DNA of 64,000 bases from Acidobacteriota bacterium (GTDB taxonomy: Bacteria; Acidobacteriota; Holophagae; Acanthopleuribacterales; Acanthopleuribacteraceae): NCBI GenBank assembly GCA_030066195.1, contig JASJCB010000040.1, positions 1 through 64,000 of the forward strand, written 5' to 3'. Positions 48,601-54,972 of the stretch are shown here, piece by piece. Both the position numbers and the translations under genes were made by a program. The stretch's first letter is position 1. Every line of letters starts with the position of its first letter. The notes under the pieces were generated by a model. That model had not been told where the DNA came from. It made no database searches and saw nothing but the letters and a program-made list of their open reading frames with translations.

Positions 48601-51503
48601 GGGAACCGGCCGACCTGCCCGCCGGCGCAAGCGAGCACCTGGACTTCAGCGTACGCGTAGAGAGCGCGGGCGCGTTGGAAGTGATTGTCGAACTGGTCGG
48701 CGCGGGTGATCCCGACCCGGACTCCACGCCCGATAACGGAGCCGCCGGCGAGGATGACCTTGACAGCCATACGATCGATGTCACGGCGCCCGTGGTCGAC
48801 CTGGACATTGAATACGTCCTGAACCGTATCGAGAACTGCCCGGATATCGCGATCTGGGTCCAGGTCACCAATAACGGCGAGGCGGTCAACAGCCTGAGCG
48901 CCGATAACTTCACCATCCTGGAAGACGGCGTGCCGGTGCCTTTCGTCTACAACGGTGCGACTCTTTCCGGCGACTATGAACTGGTCTACACCACCCAAAA
49001 CACGGACGGGCAGAAACACACCATCGACGTGAGCGTGACCTACGAGGGTGAAACAGCCTTCTTCAACCAACAGATCCAAAACTGCCTGATCTCAGGCGTC
49101 ATCGACATCACCAACGGCGAGACCATCACCGGCATCGGCGCGGCGCCCGGCGATTGGGCCTACTTCCGGCTGGAAGTGCCACCCTTGCAAGATCGCCTGG
49201 AAATACAGGTCTTCGGCGGAGCCGGTGACTTCGATCTGTTCGTGAAAAAAGGCGATCTGCCGGCCCTGGGCAACTACGACCACATGAGTTGGTTCAATCA
49301 ACCCGGGCAACCGCTGGTCATTGAAAACCCGCAACCGGGTGAATACTTCCTGGGCGTATACGCGGCCTCCTACCTGACCGACGTCAACCTGTTTGCCCAG
49401 TACTCCGCGCTGAGCGGCAGCCTCGACCTGGTGGGCGTCTACACGGATAACTGCCCGAATCTGGCCGTGGATGTGGAAGTCACCATGGACGGCAACGGCG
49501 TGGGGGGCCTGAGCGCAAGCGATTTCACCCTGAGTGAAGACGGACTGGCGCAAAGTTTCACCGTCACCGAGTCACAGACGCCCGGCTTCTACACCCTGAA
49601 CTACACCACCGCCTTCCCGGACGGGGGGACACACCTGGTAGAAGTAAGCGCGCAAGTGATCGACCTGTCCCTGGCCGACAGCGCCGACTACCGCTGGTGC
49701 GAGCTTTCCGGCGTGGTCGATCTGGCCAACGGTGAGGTGGTTACCGATCTGGACGGAGCCAAAAACAGTTGGAAGCACTTTCGTATCGCGGTGCCCGCGG
49801 GACAGGACACGCTGGACATCGAGATGTTCGGCGGCAAGGGCGACGCCGATTTGTACGTGCGACGCGGCAGCCTGCCTGACCTGGGAAGCTTTGACGCGGC
49901 GCCCTTCAGAAACGGCAACGACGAATCGGTTCGCTTCGACAACCCCGTCGCGGGCGATTACTACATCAGCCTCTTCGGCTTCCGCAAGTACCGGGACTTG
50001 AGTCTTACGGCTAAATACGAGGCCGCTGACCTGATGGTGACCATCGACAGCGTCTCCGTGGCCGAGTGTCCAAAGATCGTGGTTCAGGCCACGGTAACCT
50101 CCGGCGGAACGGCGGTCACCGATATCGGCGCGCCCGAGGTCCAATTACAGGACGGTTACGATCCGCCGATCGACCTGACCTCCTGGGAGCATCTGGGCGG
50201 CGGCACCTACCAATTCGACTACGACACCACGAATACGGACGGCGGGGTCAACTACTTCCTGCTGACGATCCTGCGAGGCAGCGGCGCGTTTGCTTCCGGC
50301 AGCTTCAGCGGTTGCCTGCGTGACGGCGGTTTGCTTGACGTTTGGATCAACGGCGAACACGGCGCGCCGGCAGGCGATGAAATCCTAATCCCGGTGCGCG
50401 TGCAGGCCGTCGAGGCGGCTTTCGAGGTACGGCTGTTCCGCTTCGACGTCTTCTACGACCCCACCGTGCTGGAATTCTTGGGTCAGGAAACGGCGGACAC
50501 CCTGGTCGAGGAATGGGACTTCGTGGAAAGCACTGCCTTCGAACCGGGCCGCGTGGTGGTGAACGCCTCCGATATCGATCAACTGACCTTGAGTACCGAG
50601 GAGCCGGGCGAACTGATCGGCCTGCGCTTCCGCGTTCAGCCCGAGGCGACGGAAGACATGTGCAGCGATTTGCGCTTCGATCCGTCCTTCTTCATGTTCA
50701 ACGGGGGCAATCCCCTGGCCCGCACGGGCAACGGTCAGTTCTGTGTCACCGAGGGCGCCTGTCCCAGGGCTCTGGGCGATATCAACGGCGACGGCGACGA
50801 TGACCAGGCCTTCGACGCCCTGCAAATCCTCAACGCGGTCTCGGGTGTGGCGACGGACTACGATCCGCTGCCGCTGTGCGTTGCCGATACCAATTGCAGC
50901 GGCGATATCACCGTCATGGACGCGGTGCTCATTCTACAGAAAAACGTGGAGTTGATCGCAAACTATTGCCAGGGCGTTCCGACCAGGGGCAGCGGCAGTA
51001 TCGACATCGGCATCCCGGCCGAGGACCTGACAGTGGATGTGGGCACGAGCTTCGAATTGCGGATCCAACTGGATCAACTGCCGGTAGACCCGGTCTACGG
51101 CTACAGCTTCGACATCACCTACGACCCGAGCCTGATCACCCTGCGAACTGACACCCGACACGAGGAAACCCTGAGCCGACGCTGGAGCGCCCCGGTGGTT
51201 TCCAGGGAGCCGGGCCGTCTGACGGTAACCCAGGTCTCTCCGGTCAACGCGATCGACGGAACGGGCACGCTGTTGAGCATCCGAGGCACGGCCAACCCGA
51301 TCAACACGGGTACAACCCAACTTGAGTTCACGAGATTCTCCATCGCGGTAGAGGGTGAGACGGAACAAACCTTCGGCCCGTTCAACCTGACGGTAGGCGG
51401 AACCCCCTGCTTCCGCACGGACCTCTACGAAACCTACCTCAACAACTGGCCGAACGGCTCAACTGTCCGAGACCTGGTAGACCTGTTCAACTGCAATCGT
51501 TAA
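36624..51503 (+). CDS. Giant secreted multidomain protein: cohesin-like, DUF11 repeats, HExxHxxGF peptidase modules, PPC domains, dockerin
   Basis: 4959 aa. The ATG chosen has GGGGGAGG five bases upstream and opens a signal peptide (MGRYVASPLILWILMTGYGF). Order: cohesin-like domain (30-170); 19 DUF11-type repeats, each with an ADLSL-like start, NDGPD, and a DPDSTPGNG...EDD end, in groups of 2-5 separated by five peptidase-like modules (about 431-725, 1361-1649, 2165-2459, 2844-3134, 3514-3807). Zinc motifs HE-x-x-HGLGF start at His1517, His2324, His3001 and His3673; the first module reads VELARGLGF (583-591) and is dead. A later His in SHFSTSL and an ELMEP turn recur. The C-terminus has two PPC domains (4157-4469), a cohesin-like domain, a dockerin (about 4712-4786, DINGDGDDD and DTNCSGDIT) and a last cohesin-like domain. 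It is likely cell-surface or matrix, possibly adhesive and proteolytic, and controlled by c-di-GMP. Confidence 0.9.
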   Translation: MGRYVASPLILWILMTGYGFSPPPQEPGNRAVDPVQVWISDGHAAEAGESLTIPVLVGRILEAHRIQSFELEILFDAALLDYTGLQLTGSLIETWDLVVDNEPTPGRVLISAASTAGSELTVDSDAVLLYLTFDVPGGAVPGCTDLTLEPSGFQFNAGEPSASLFDGEFCVVAAPAPSADLSLSGEISAQTASPGDTVTLSWTLTNHGPDAVGAVTVSAPLPAALTYAGDDAGGSYNAGSGDWTVGALASGSSATLNLTTTFNGGEAVSSAEVSASDTGDPDSTPGNGNGDEDDTAVLTVREPSADLDLAVRVSNTAPFEDEQVTFTLTLTNQGPDAATDIQVSAPLPSGLVGVVRGGVYSNGVWTIPALAAEASVTLEIDAVGSTAGSYTLTAEVKTVNENDPDSTPNNDDPTEDDRESTTVLVRPAVGAVIQFVSGNINGEGLTDNTPVAPVGGNPGATLGDRRRLALEHAASIWGSYLISDVTIRVLVEFTEGDCDGANGFMMRGTPYTASRAFSPGDSTWYPIALANAITGIDQNAREEIVLVINSAPDDGACRAATDWYYGLDAEPNGATDFVTQALVELARGLGFAPMVNASSGAELSGTDDIFSKFIKDSVSGKFWSAMSNSERLASAADPDNLRWTGTRTLTAAAERLNEGILGDGFLPMTVTDFRFDAVGSVAPDRFMFSFGDLNPDEMLEDGLTGANHDPGLAAEALYDLGWVPRRQADLRVEMTVDNMAAVPFEDIVFTITVTNDGPDDATEVEVTDLLPGGLSYTSHIASTGSYTPGNGLWAVGNLAAGVSATLELTVEVQPTGLKENVAEVTGVEEGDPDSSPDNGLIDEDDYAAVSVGSADLSLSLTADNLAPSMGDTVGLTITVTNDGPDSATGVEVKNLLSTAWPPVLVHLGDDSGGSYDTTTGKWQVGALASGDTAVLTIDVRVDAQSPVSNTAQITASDLADPDSTPGNNDAAEDDQETITLAVPNADLSLAFAPFTDFPNPGETIDVDLTVSNAGPNTATGVNTTILIPTGLSYVSHSGNGSYSSGSGIWNAGNLNSGASKTLTLTLSVDNGGTRTLSAEITNAPVLDPDSDPGNNDPSEDDIDTLTVTTAKADLSLVQSVLNGTANAGDDVTFILQVRNDGPQDASGVTVQHDIPAALSYQSHSGPGSYSSGSGLWTVGALASGATAELSVVARVTVAGTHVITAEVAASDQEDPDSTPGNGSGEDDFATVTVGKADLNLSMTVTEPTPFVGDRITFTLTVDNDGPEDATNVAVSVDIGDGLSLVDGSRTGSVFNWDVGALAAGSELMTQFSVSVDSIGGKFVTAEVSAVDHFDTDSTPNNGVIGEDDLARLLIAPRSTGSGARIVIVNMDGAGEGFNDPTPATPVGGNTGATLGEQRLQAFEYAASLWAANISSDVVIHVAAWFDPLFCSGSGAVLGQAAPWTVSRDFPNAPKTDTWYAVATANAIAGKDLNGGSPEIFAQFNSTLDSGCLGGKRWYYGFDRSGGGNFDAVSTILHEIGHGLGFLTLTQSNGARFFGRNDIYAFFLEDHSTGLTWDRLTDAQRAASITDSGDLHWVGPNVVANSGHLRSGRHSSGHVEMYAPNPVRPGSSTSHFSTSLSPNDLMEPFDTGPDHDLGLTANLMLDIGWPGQPKTDLSVTQTLSNAGPELGDIVSVTITVTNGGPAQTQEVTAQVRADAGLVYQGHSGDGSYTPGTGAWDIGLMEPGDQVTLTIDLLVDDLDPMEHRVEITGSTRPDPDSTPNNGSSGEDDDSTVTVEPFFVGVSDLSLSLGVDNTLPTVLDTITYSVSVTNDGPDVAGDVSVLFKLPAGLVYVSDTGDYNPASGIWTIGTLNAGATDMIDISVTVADAGLKTATAEVFLSGSDDPDSTPDNRDPAEDDRAGIDIDAQPLGTSDLSLVMGIDDQNPNPDETVTLTVDLANAGPDTAESIAVTVNLPTGYGLIGSGGDGTFSGNTWSPGDIASGDGKTLTVDLSAGSRGEKEVKAEVTSVLQDDPDSTPNNGNAAEDDFDRLFVQVPEADLQLNMTVSEPVVTVDDHVSFSLTVTNDNGPFDASGVSVKAQLPPGLTYVGHSGDGSYSDDTAVWTVGAVPVAGSASLAIEVSVDLPGARTLAAEIRAMDQLDSDSLPNNGSPVEDDRAEATVTTRATGGATIVILNADAAGEGFNDPTPTSPVGGNDGATLGQQRLNAFQHAADILGQMINSDVTIVVESNFDPLTCSSSSAVLGSAGAKNVARNFPGAPERDTWYHMALANAIAGSDLNGETAEIRARFNSSMDNNNNCLSGAGWYYGLDGNPGRNIDLVSVLLHEFAHGLGFSTFVNGRTGQRFLGMNDVYMKRLEDHAAGGTWDNLTDSGRAASAVRTGNLHWIGPRVTGSSGVLNAGVSNGHVEMYAPNPFRAGSSVSHFSTSLSPNELMEPSYTGPNHDPGLALALFADIGWNARGSADLSLGLQVDNPGAEPGDTVTFTLSVSNDGPEDAGAIIVDALLPPGLSFSGADGDGSYDDGTGEWTVGTVLDGNTAVVQIEAVVGIGVKTFSAEIAASDTGDSDSTPGNGQAGEDDSASASVGSADLTVTISADDLTPDEGGVVTLTVDVNNNGPDPTGDVTVLAPLPAGLSLSAVSHPGYNVNTGVWTVGDLNGARALASLSIEAVVTTAAPVTFEAELMTANLSDPDSTPGNGQPAEDDHDRIVLEPAAQPKADLSLAMTADDPAPFVGEPVTLRFTATNNGPETPQSVQVTVTLPAGINLIEQLGDGSYDLGLNRWNPPTLGPGSSASFELLVWAETAGVKEVSAEITGSSLPDPDSVPGNGNAAEDDQVSLELLPKVPVTTEIVILNADAPGEGFNDPTPAAPVGGNSGVTLGEQRLIAFRYAADIWASLLEINSTVVVRAKFDPLQCNSSSGVLGAAGPNSVEKDFPGAPKSGTWYHAALAHSIAGTDLNGADPEINATFNSQIDNNDGCMRGTNWYYGLDARPGSNIDLVSVLLHEFAHGLGFSTLVNGQTGATFQGFPDVFMTFLEDHSLNKNWPALTATQRANSARDTGDLHWTGASVNAGSGALTSGTGGGHVEMYAPGNYAPGSSVSHFSTSLAPNELMEPSYTGPNHNPGLSVNLMEDLGWGGRGEADLSLEVTVNDTAPDFGDTVTFTLTLTNHGPDELTSADIAAALPAGLTYVSDSGDYTAGVWSVSDLASGASDVLTLSATVASGSAMTFTGEVSFSAAADPDSTPGNGAPGEDDQGAVTIVPTGSGTADLSLTLTVSDTEPEVGAEITYTVTVSNAGPDTATSVKVVLPLDNSITWLSDTGDFNFGTGIWDVGSLTSGASDTIDITVRVNEQLPLLTVAEVFAADQEDPDSSPNNGEEAEDDRDSVTVVPVLVPRADLSLTVDVDNGNPLLGGLVNFTITVRNDGPVLATGIQVTAHLPLNLTLISASGDYSGGVWNLGDLPAGQSEALVVQVQANAIGLTAFEAEITAASPGDPDSTVANGNPAEDDQDSVNVVPKSGIGARIVILNADPPGTGFNDPTPVPAVGGNTGTTLGEQRLIAFQYAADLWGALLQSDVDIVVRANFGNLTCTSSGATLGSAGPKNVARDFANAPVAGTWYPMALANALAGTDLNGADHEINASFNGQLDSAACLGNVGWYYGLDQNPGQNIDLVTVLIHEMGHGLGFLSLMNSGGVYFQNLPDAYTRNLEDHSRNRMLTQLTQGERASAVVNSGNLHWIGDNVKAASTHLTAGRTSSGHVEMFAPNPYQSGSSVSHYSNSLVPLDFMRAYYGAATHEMGLGAALMYDIGWEPPSRADLALAGVVDNPAPLAGDTVTFTLTLGNDGPEPATGVEVAIFLPSGLDYAGDNGGGSYDSGTGIWTPAALPNGSVVELELSVTVLADGDKSLIAEVALSDQNDPDSRPGNGAADEDDYTRVSVGEADISLDLASAVNNAVVGDVVPFSLSITNDGPNPASGLSVAVTLPAGLTLAAGALDSGLWEPADLPAGASEHLDFSVRVESAGALEVIVELVGAGDPDPDSTPDNGAAGEDDLDSHTIDVTAPVVDLDIEYVLNRIENCPDIAIWVQVTNNGEAVNSLSADNFTILEDGVPVPFVYNGATLSGDYELVYTTQNTDGQKHTIDVSVTYEGETAFFNQQIQNCLISGVIDITNGETITGIGAAPGDWAYFRLEVPPLQDRLEIQVFGGAGDFDLFVKKGDLPALGNYDHMSWFNQPGQPLVIENPQPGEYFLGVYAASYLTDVNLFAQYSALSGSLDLVGVYTDNCPNLAVDVEVTMDGNGVGGLSASDFTLSEDGLAQSFTVTESQTPGFYTLNYTTAFPDGGTHLVEVSAQVIDLSLADSADYRWCELSGVVDLANGEVVTDLDGAKNSWKHFRIAVPAGQDTLDIEMFGGKGDADLYVRRGSLPDLGSFDAAPFRNGNDESVRFDNPVAGDYYISLFGFRKYRDLSLTAKYEAADLMVTIDSVSVAECPKIVVQATVTSGGTAVTDIGAPEVQLQDGYDPPIDLTSWEHLGGGTYQFDYDTTNTDGGVNYFLLTILRGSGAFASGSFSGCLRDGGLLDVWINGEHGAPAGDEILIPVRVQAVEAAFEVRLFRFDVFYDPTVLEFLGQETADTLVEEWDFVESTAFEPGRVVVNASDIDQLTLSTEEPGELIGLRFRVQPEATEDMCSDLRFDPSFFMFNGGNPLARTGNGQFCVTEGACPRALGDINGDGDDDQAFDALQILNAVSGVATDYDPLPLCVADTNCSGDITVMDAVLILQKNVELIANYCQGVPTRGSGSIDIGIPAEDLTVDVGTSFELRIQLDQLPVDPVYGYSFDITYDPSLITLRTDTRHEETLSRRWSAPVVSREPGRLTVTQVSPVNAIDGTGTLLSIRGTANPINTGTTQLEFTRFSIAVEGETEQTFGPFNLTVGGTPCFRTDLYETYLNNWPNGSTVRDLVDLFNCNR

Positions 51504-51601
51504 TCGAAGGATCGTCGGGAGTTTTGTTTTGCCCCGGATGAAACTGGAGTCCTTTAGAATTACTTAAAGGAGAAACGGCCGGCCACATCTATTGCCGATG
51601 C

Positions 51602-52510
51602 TTAATCTTCAGACGGCGTTTCCGGCTTGATTTCTTCTTCGGAGAGTCCGGTGATTCGGAGGATGACTTTCAACTCGACACCTTCAGCGAGCATCCCTCT
51701 GGCGGCTTCTAACAGGCCTTCCTTCTTCCCTTTCTCTATGCCTCTTTCTTCGCCTCTCTCTTCGCCGCGCTTAATCCCTTTCTCTTCGCCCTTCTCAAAC
51801 CAGTATTGCTTCATCATGACGATCTCCTCTTCCTCGTTGATCAAGGACTCCAGGGCCTCATGTTCTTCTAAATCTATTTTAGCGTACTTGTCAATGTAAT
51901 CCGTGTACTTTCTAAATCGGATCGGGTCGGTCAGGCGACTCAGGTTGATATAGGCATCGGCCGCAACCGTGAGTCGATTTTCCTTGTCGTAGCGCATCAA
52001 CGGCGACAGGATATGCTTCACCGGGTTCTTGCTGCCGGCCACTAATTTGGCCGGGATCTCACTTAACTTGACGCGTGCAAAGGTGAAGTAGAACCACAGC
52101 ACCCCGAAAGCCTCCAGACTGATCTCCCGTTGGACATCTTTCCGCCATTCCTCCTTATCCGTGAAAACGACGATGGGAAGGATCGGAACCCCCTTGAAGT
52201 GCTCGGCCAGATCCAGGGCGTAATGGGCCATTTTGTAGATGGAGAAGCTGTAATTGTCGCCTTTGTGTTCAATCAGGGGCACAAGCGCCTTGCCGTTTTC
52301 GAACTCTATGTATATGGCCGAATCATTGCGCCTGCCCCTGTCCGTGAGCTTCTGTTTCTTCGCTTCCTGAAGCGGAAAGCTGATCTTTACGATCTTACCG
52401 TATACCTTTTCCACGCCGGGAAGCAGCCAGTCGATGGTTTCTCTGGGGAAATCCAGGATCAGGTTCTTGAAACCGGAATCATGACTGAAATCGCTATTAT
52501 CTTCTTGCAT
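51602..52510 (-). CDS. Rpn family recombination-promoting nuclease / putative transposase-like protein
   Basis: 302 aa of the PD-(D/E)xK-type Rpn family, which cuts DNA and promotes RecA-independent recombination in relatives. The catalytic-like LVPLIEHKGDN (E-x-K) is near residue 85. The C-terminus has the family's Glu/Lys/Gly-rich tail (EKGEEKGIKRGEERGEERG) and the ITGLSEEEI end. GGAG lies six bases before the ATG; a TTG directly upstream is an alternative. It is convergent with the giant gene. These genes spread as accessory elements. Confidence 0.85.
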   Translation of the reverse strand: MQEDNSDFSHDSGFKNLILDFPRETIDWLLPGVEKVYGKIVKISFPLQEAKKQKLTDRGRRNDSAIYIEFENGKALVPLIEHKGDNYSFSIYKMAHYALDLAEHFKGVPILPIVVFTDKEEWRKDVQREISLEAFGVLWFYFTFARVKLSEIPAKLVAGSKNPVKHILSPLMRYDKENRLTVAADAYINLSRLTDPIRFRKYTDYIDKYAKIDLEEHEALESLINEEEEIVMMKQYWFEKGEEKGIKRGEERGEERGIEKGKKEGLLEAARGMLAEGVELKVILRITGLSEEEIKPETPSED

Positions 52511-52758
52511 CAATTACTCCACCGCGGAGATGGGAAGACCTGGTTTGTTGACTGCCGAAATCAAAGAAATTGCAGCCGGTTCACTAAGTCTACGTGAGAT
52601 AACTAACTGACTGCCAGGGATTATTGAAAAACAGGGATGAAAGACGTTTCACCCCGCCAAAAGTGGTTGGAAAGCTGCCCTTGGTCCCGGTTTCCAATAC
52701 GAGTTGCTTCTGGGAATTGTGGCAGCCTTTCCGCCTCATCAGGCTTTTGTATATTTCA

Positions 52759-52774
52759 AGTGAGATAAGTCACA
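52759..52774. promoter_or_regulatory. CRP/FNR-like site and GTGAGATAA repeats upstream of trxA
   Basis: AGTGA-GATAAG-TCACA matches the CRP-type consensus TGTGA-N6-TCACA at nine of ten positions. The 9-mer GTGAGATAA that forms its left half also occurs at 52594-52602 and 52797-52805. A weak promoter (TTCGCG, 18 bp, TAGAAT at 52838-52843) lies downstream, which would put the site near -83. The gap 52511-53018 holds no gene. Confidence 0.4.
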
Positions 52775-53018
52775 CTCGATTTACACTGGAAAGGTTGTGA
52801 GATAAAGATTCGCTTCGCGTTTTTTTGCGGTATGGTGTAGAATTTACTTGTAAGCAGCTCGCGATCTTTGTTCCAAGGCTTTCTTATTTCCCTTGGCACT
52901 TTTCAGATTCGATTGTCGTATATAGGAAATGAACAGGCTGCCACGGTGTTTCCCCAGTAGTCGATCGATGCGTTTTATTGATGATGCCGGTCTCTGTTAG
53001 TCCAGGAGGTTCCCCCTT

Positions 53019-53345
53019 ATGACGCTTGAAACCACAATTTTCGAGGTTACTGACACTAGTTTTAACGACGTCCTTCAGGCCGACCGCCCTGTTCTGGTCG
53101 ATTTCCAAGCGCCCTGGTGCGGCCCTTGCCGTCAGATGAGTCCGCTTTTGGAGAACATGGCGGAACGTCGGGACGACATTATGGTGGCATCGGTCGATGT
53201 GGACCAAAACCAGGATCTGGCGGTCAAATACCAAATCACATCCATTCCCACACTGATGATGTTCAAAAACGGTTCGGTTGTAGAGCGGCTGAGCGGCGCC
53301 ATGCCCGTCACGGCGCTGAACGCGCTGGTCGAGCGCAACCTGTAA
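53019..53345 (+). CDS. trxA: Thioredoxin
   Basis: A cytoplasmic dithiol-disulfide reductant of 108 aa, the typical size. The active site WCGPC is in VDFQAPWCGPCRQM; the cis-proline loop is SIPTLMMF and the final helix is present. AGGAGG lies nine bases before the ATG. It is a single gene with a long upstream region containing a CRP-like site; a GC-rich hairpin (GGGGGC-GCCT-GCCCCC) follows the stop but has no T-run. Confidence 0.96.
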   Translation: MTLETTIFEVTDTSFNDVLQADRPVLVDFQAPWCGPCRQMSPLLENMAERRDDIMVASVDVDQNQDLAVKYQITSIPTLMMFKNGSVVERLSGAMPVTALNALVERNL

Positions 53346-53442
53346 CTACAACGTTGAGCGAATGAAGGGGGCGCCTGCCCCCGGAATCGCCGCATCATCG
53401 GCCCTTCAAGGCCTACAAAGAATCGGGAACCTCAAAAAACCG

Positions 53443-54972
53443 CTATTTCAGGTCCTCGATACGCATATCCCGGAAGCGGAGGGTACGTTCCTCCAGAGTC
53501 AGGGAGATTTCATCCGATTCGGTGTCCAGGCGGTAGCCGATCCGGGCCAGACGACGGCCGCCGTTCAGGTAACCGCTTTTGGCCAGGCGGATGAGGCGCG
53601 CAAAATCCTCGTAACCGGAGAAGGCGCCTTGCGAGATTTTGCGGTTGCGGTCGCGAAAGACCCGGCCGCGCAGCCAGTCGTCCAGTTCCAACATGCGTTG
53701 CATTTCCATGCTGTTGGCGGGTTTCAGGCCCTCTCGTTTGTCGCGGAGGTAGTTCTTGGGCCGGTCTTCCTCGCGTTGGTAGTATTTACGCGGGCGCGGC
53801 GGGTCGGCCTTTTCGTGGTCGTTCCAGTGATGCGGATCCGCCCGCATGAGCACCGGGCTGATCAGTTCCTGGAAGAAATCGCGCGGCACCATGTCTTCAT
53901 TGCATTGCACCAACTCGGTCAGACGGTCGCGGATATCTTCGATGCGGTGGCTTTTACGCTCCAGTTCGCGCAGGTAGGCGTACATCTTGCGCACCACCAT
54001 AAACGCCGATTCGTGGATGCGTCCGCACAGTTGATCCAATAAGCCGCCCTGGCGGTGAAAGGCCAGCAGGTCGCGAGGGATATTGCGATGACCCGGATTC
54101 TGCCGGTTGCGGCGCAGGAAGTGGGGAGCGCGCTTGCGTTCCTCCTCCATGATTTCCAGAGCCGCCGCGATGCGGGTCATGTATTTGTCCTTGTTCAGGG
54201 TTTCCAGCAGCGGCATGACTTCCTGGTTCAGGCTGCCCATCTTGCGCAGGAAGTCCTGAAGGTAGGTTTCCAGTTCCACGATGATGTCTTTCAGCTCACG
54301 GTGGTTGTAGGATCGGGTAATGAATCCCAGCAGACGCGCGTTGAAATCGCTGAGGTTGACGTGGATGGCGTTGGTAATTTCCTCTACTTTCAACAGGTGG
54401 TAGGTCACCCGGCGCGCCTCTTCCTCGCCGCCTTGATCGGGGCGAAAGGCGCGCAGGTAACGCAGGAGGTCTTTAAGGCTGTGCACCGCGTCTTCGAGCT
54501 GGTTCCGGGCGTCGGCGCCTCGCTCTTCCAAGTCCTCATGCAGGCGCTCCTCCAGCCAGTTGAGGAAAGCGCTCGCTTCCTCCGTAAGGCTGTAGCGAAA
54601 CTTGCGTTTACGATTATCCCGATAGCCGCGAATGCGCTCTTTCTCGATGCGGGAATTGGTCAATCCCCAGGCGGTTAATTGATCCAGGTCGGCCCGGAAA
54701 TGGTCCAGGTCGTAATCTTTGCCTTCCACCAGCGATTGAGCTTGACGAACACTGTCGTAAAGGTCCTCGTAAAGCGGCTCGAGATTTTGGGCGCGTCGCA
54801 GCAACAGCATGCCGTAGAGGATCTGAAGATAGTAGATGTTGCGTTCGGCCAGCAACAAATTACCCAGATGCGGATTACGCCCGCCGATCAGGGCCCGGCC
54901 GGCCCCTCGGTCGAAAGCCTGTACGGCGTTTTCACTGAAGATGTGGATTGGATCGAAGGTTGAACTGCGCAT
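53443..54972 (-). CDS. Winged-helix, coiled-coil protein resembling MukF/JetA-type kleisins; function uncertain
   Basis: 509 aa, cytoplasmic. The first 130 residues look like a winged-helix domain (RNIYYLQILYGMLLL; KFRYSLTEEASAFLNWLEE), followed by a long helical, charged middle and a basic C-terminal third with a final beta-rich piece. This layout recalls kleisin-like subunits of SMC systems (MukF, Wadjet JetA, DUF2397 proteins). No SMC-type ATPase, JetB/MukE or Toprim gene is next to it, so it is either an orphan or the likeness is superficial. The ribosome site is weak. The resemblance is by layout only, not by a diagnostic motif. Confidence 0.6.
   Translation of the reverse strand: MRSSTFDPIHIFSENAVQAFDRGAGRALIGGRNPHLGNLLLAERNIYYLQILYGMLLLRRAQNLEPLYEDLYDSVRQAQSLVEGKDYDLDHFRADLDQLTAWGLTNSRIEKERIRGYRDNRKRKFRYSLTEEASAFLNWLEERLHEDLEERGADARNQLEDAVHSLKDLLRYLRAFRPDQGGEEEARRVTYHLLKVEEITNAIHVNLSDFNARLLGFITRSYNHRELKDIIVELETYLQDFLRKMGSLNQEVMPLLETLNKDKYMTRIAAALEIMEEERKRAPHFLRRNRQNPGHRNIPRDLLAFHRQGGLLDQLCGRIHESAFMVVRKMYAYLRELERKSHRIEDIRDRLTELVQCNEDMVPRDFFQELISPVLMRADPHHWNDHEKADPPRPRKYYQREEDRPKNYLRDKREGLKPANSMEMQRMLELDDWLRGRVFRDRNRKISQGAFSGYEDFARLIRLAKSGYLNGGRRLARIGYRLDTESDEISLTLEERTLRFRDMRIEDLK

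Noticed and set aside
53443..54972. Complete Wadjet system
   Set aside because: No JetB, JetC or JetD candidates flank the gene; neighbours are thioredoxin and a gene-poor stretch.
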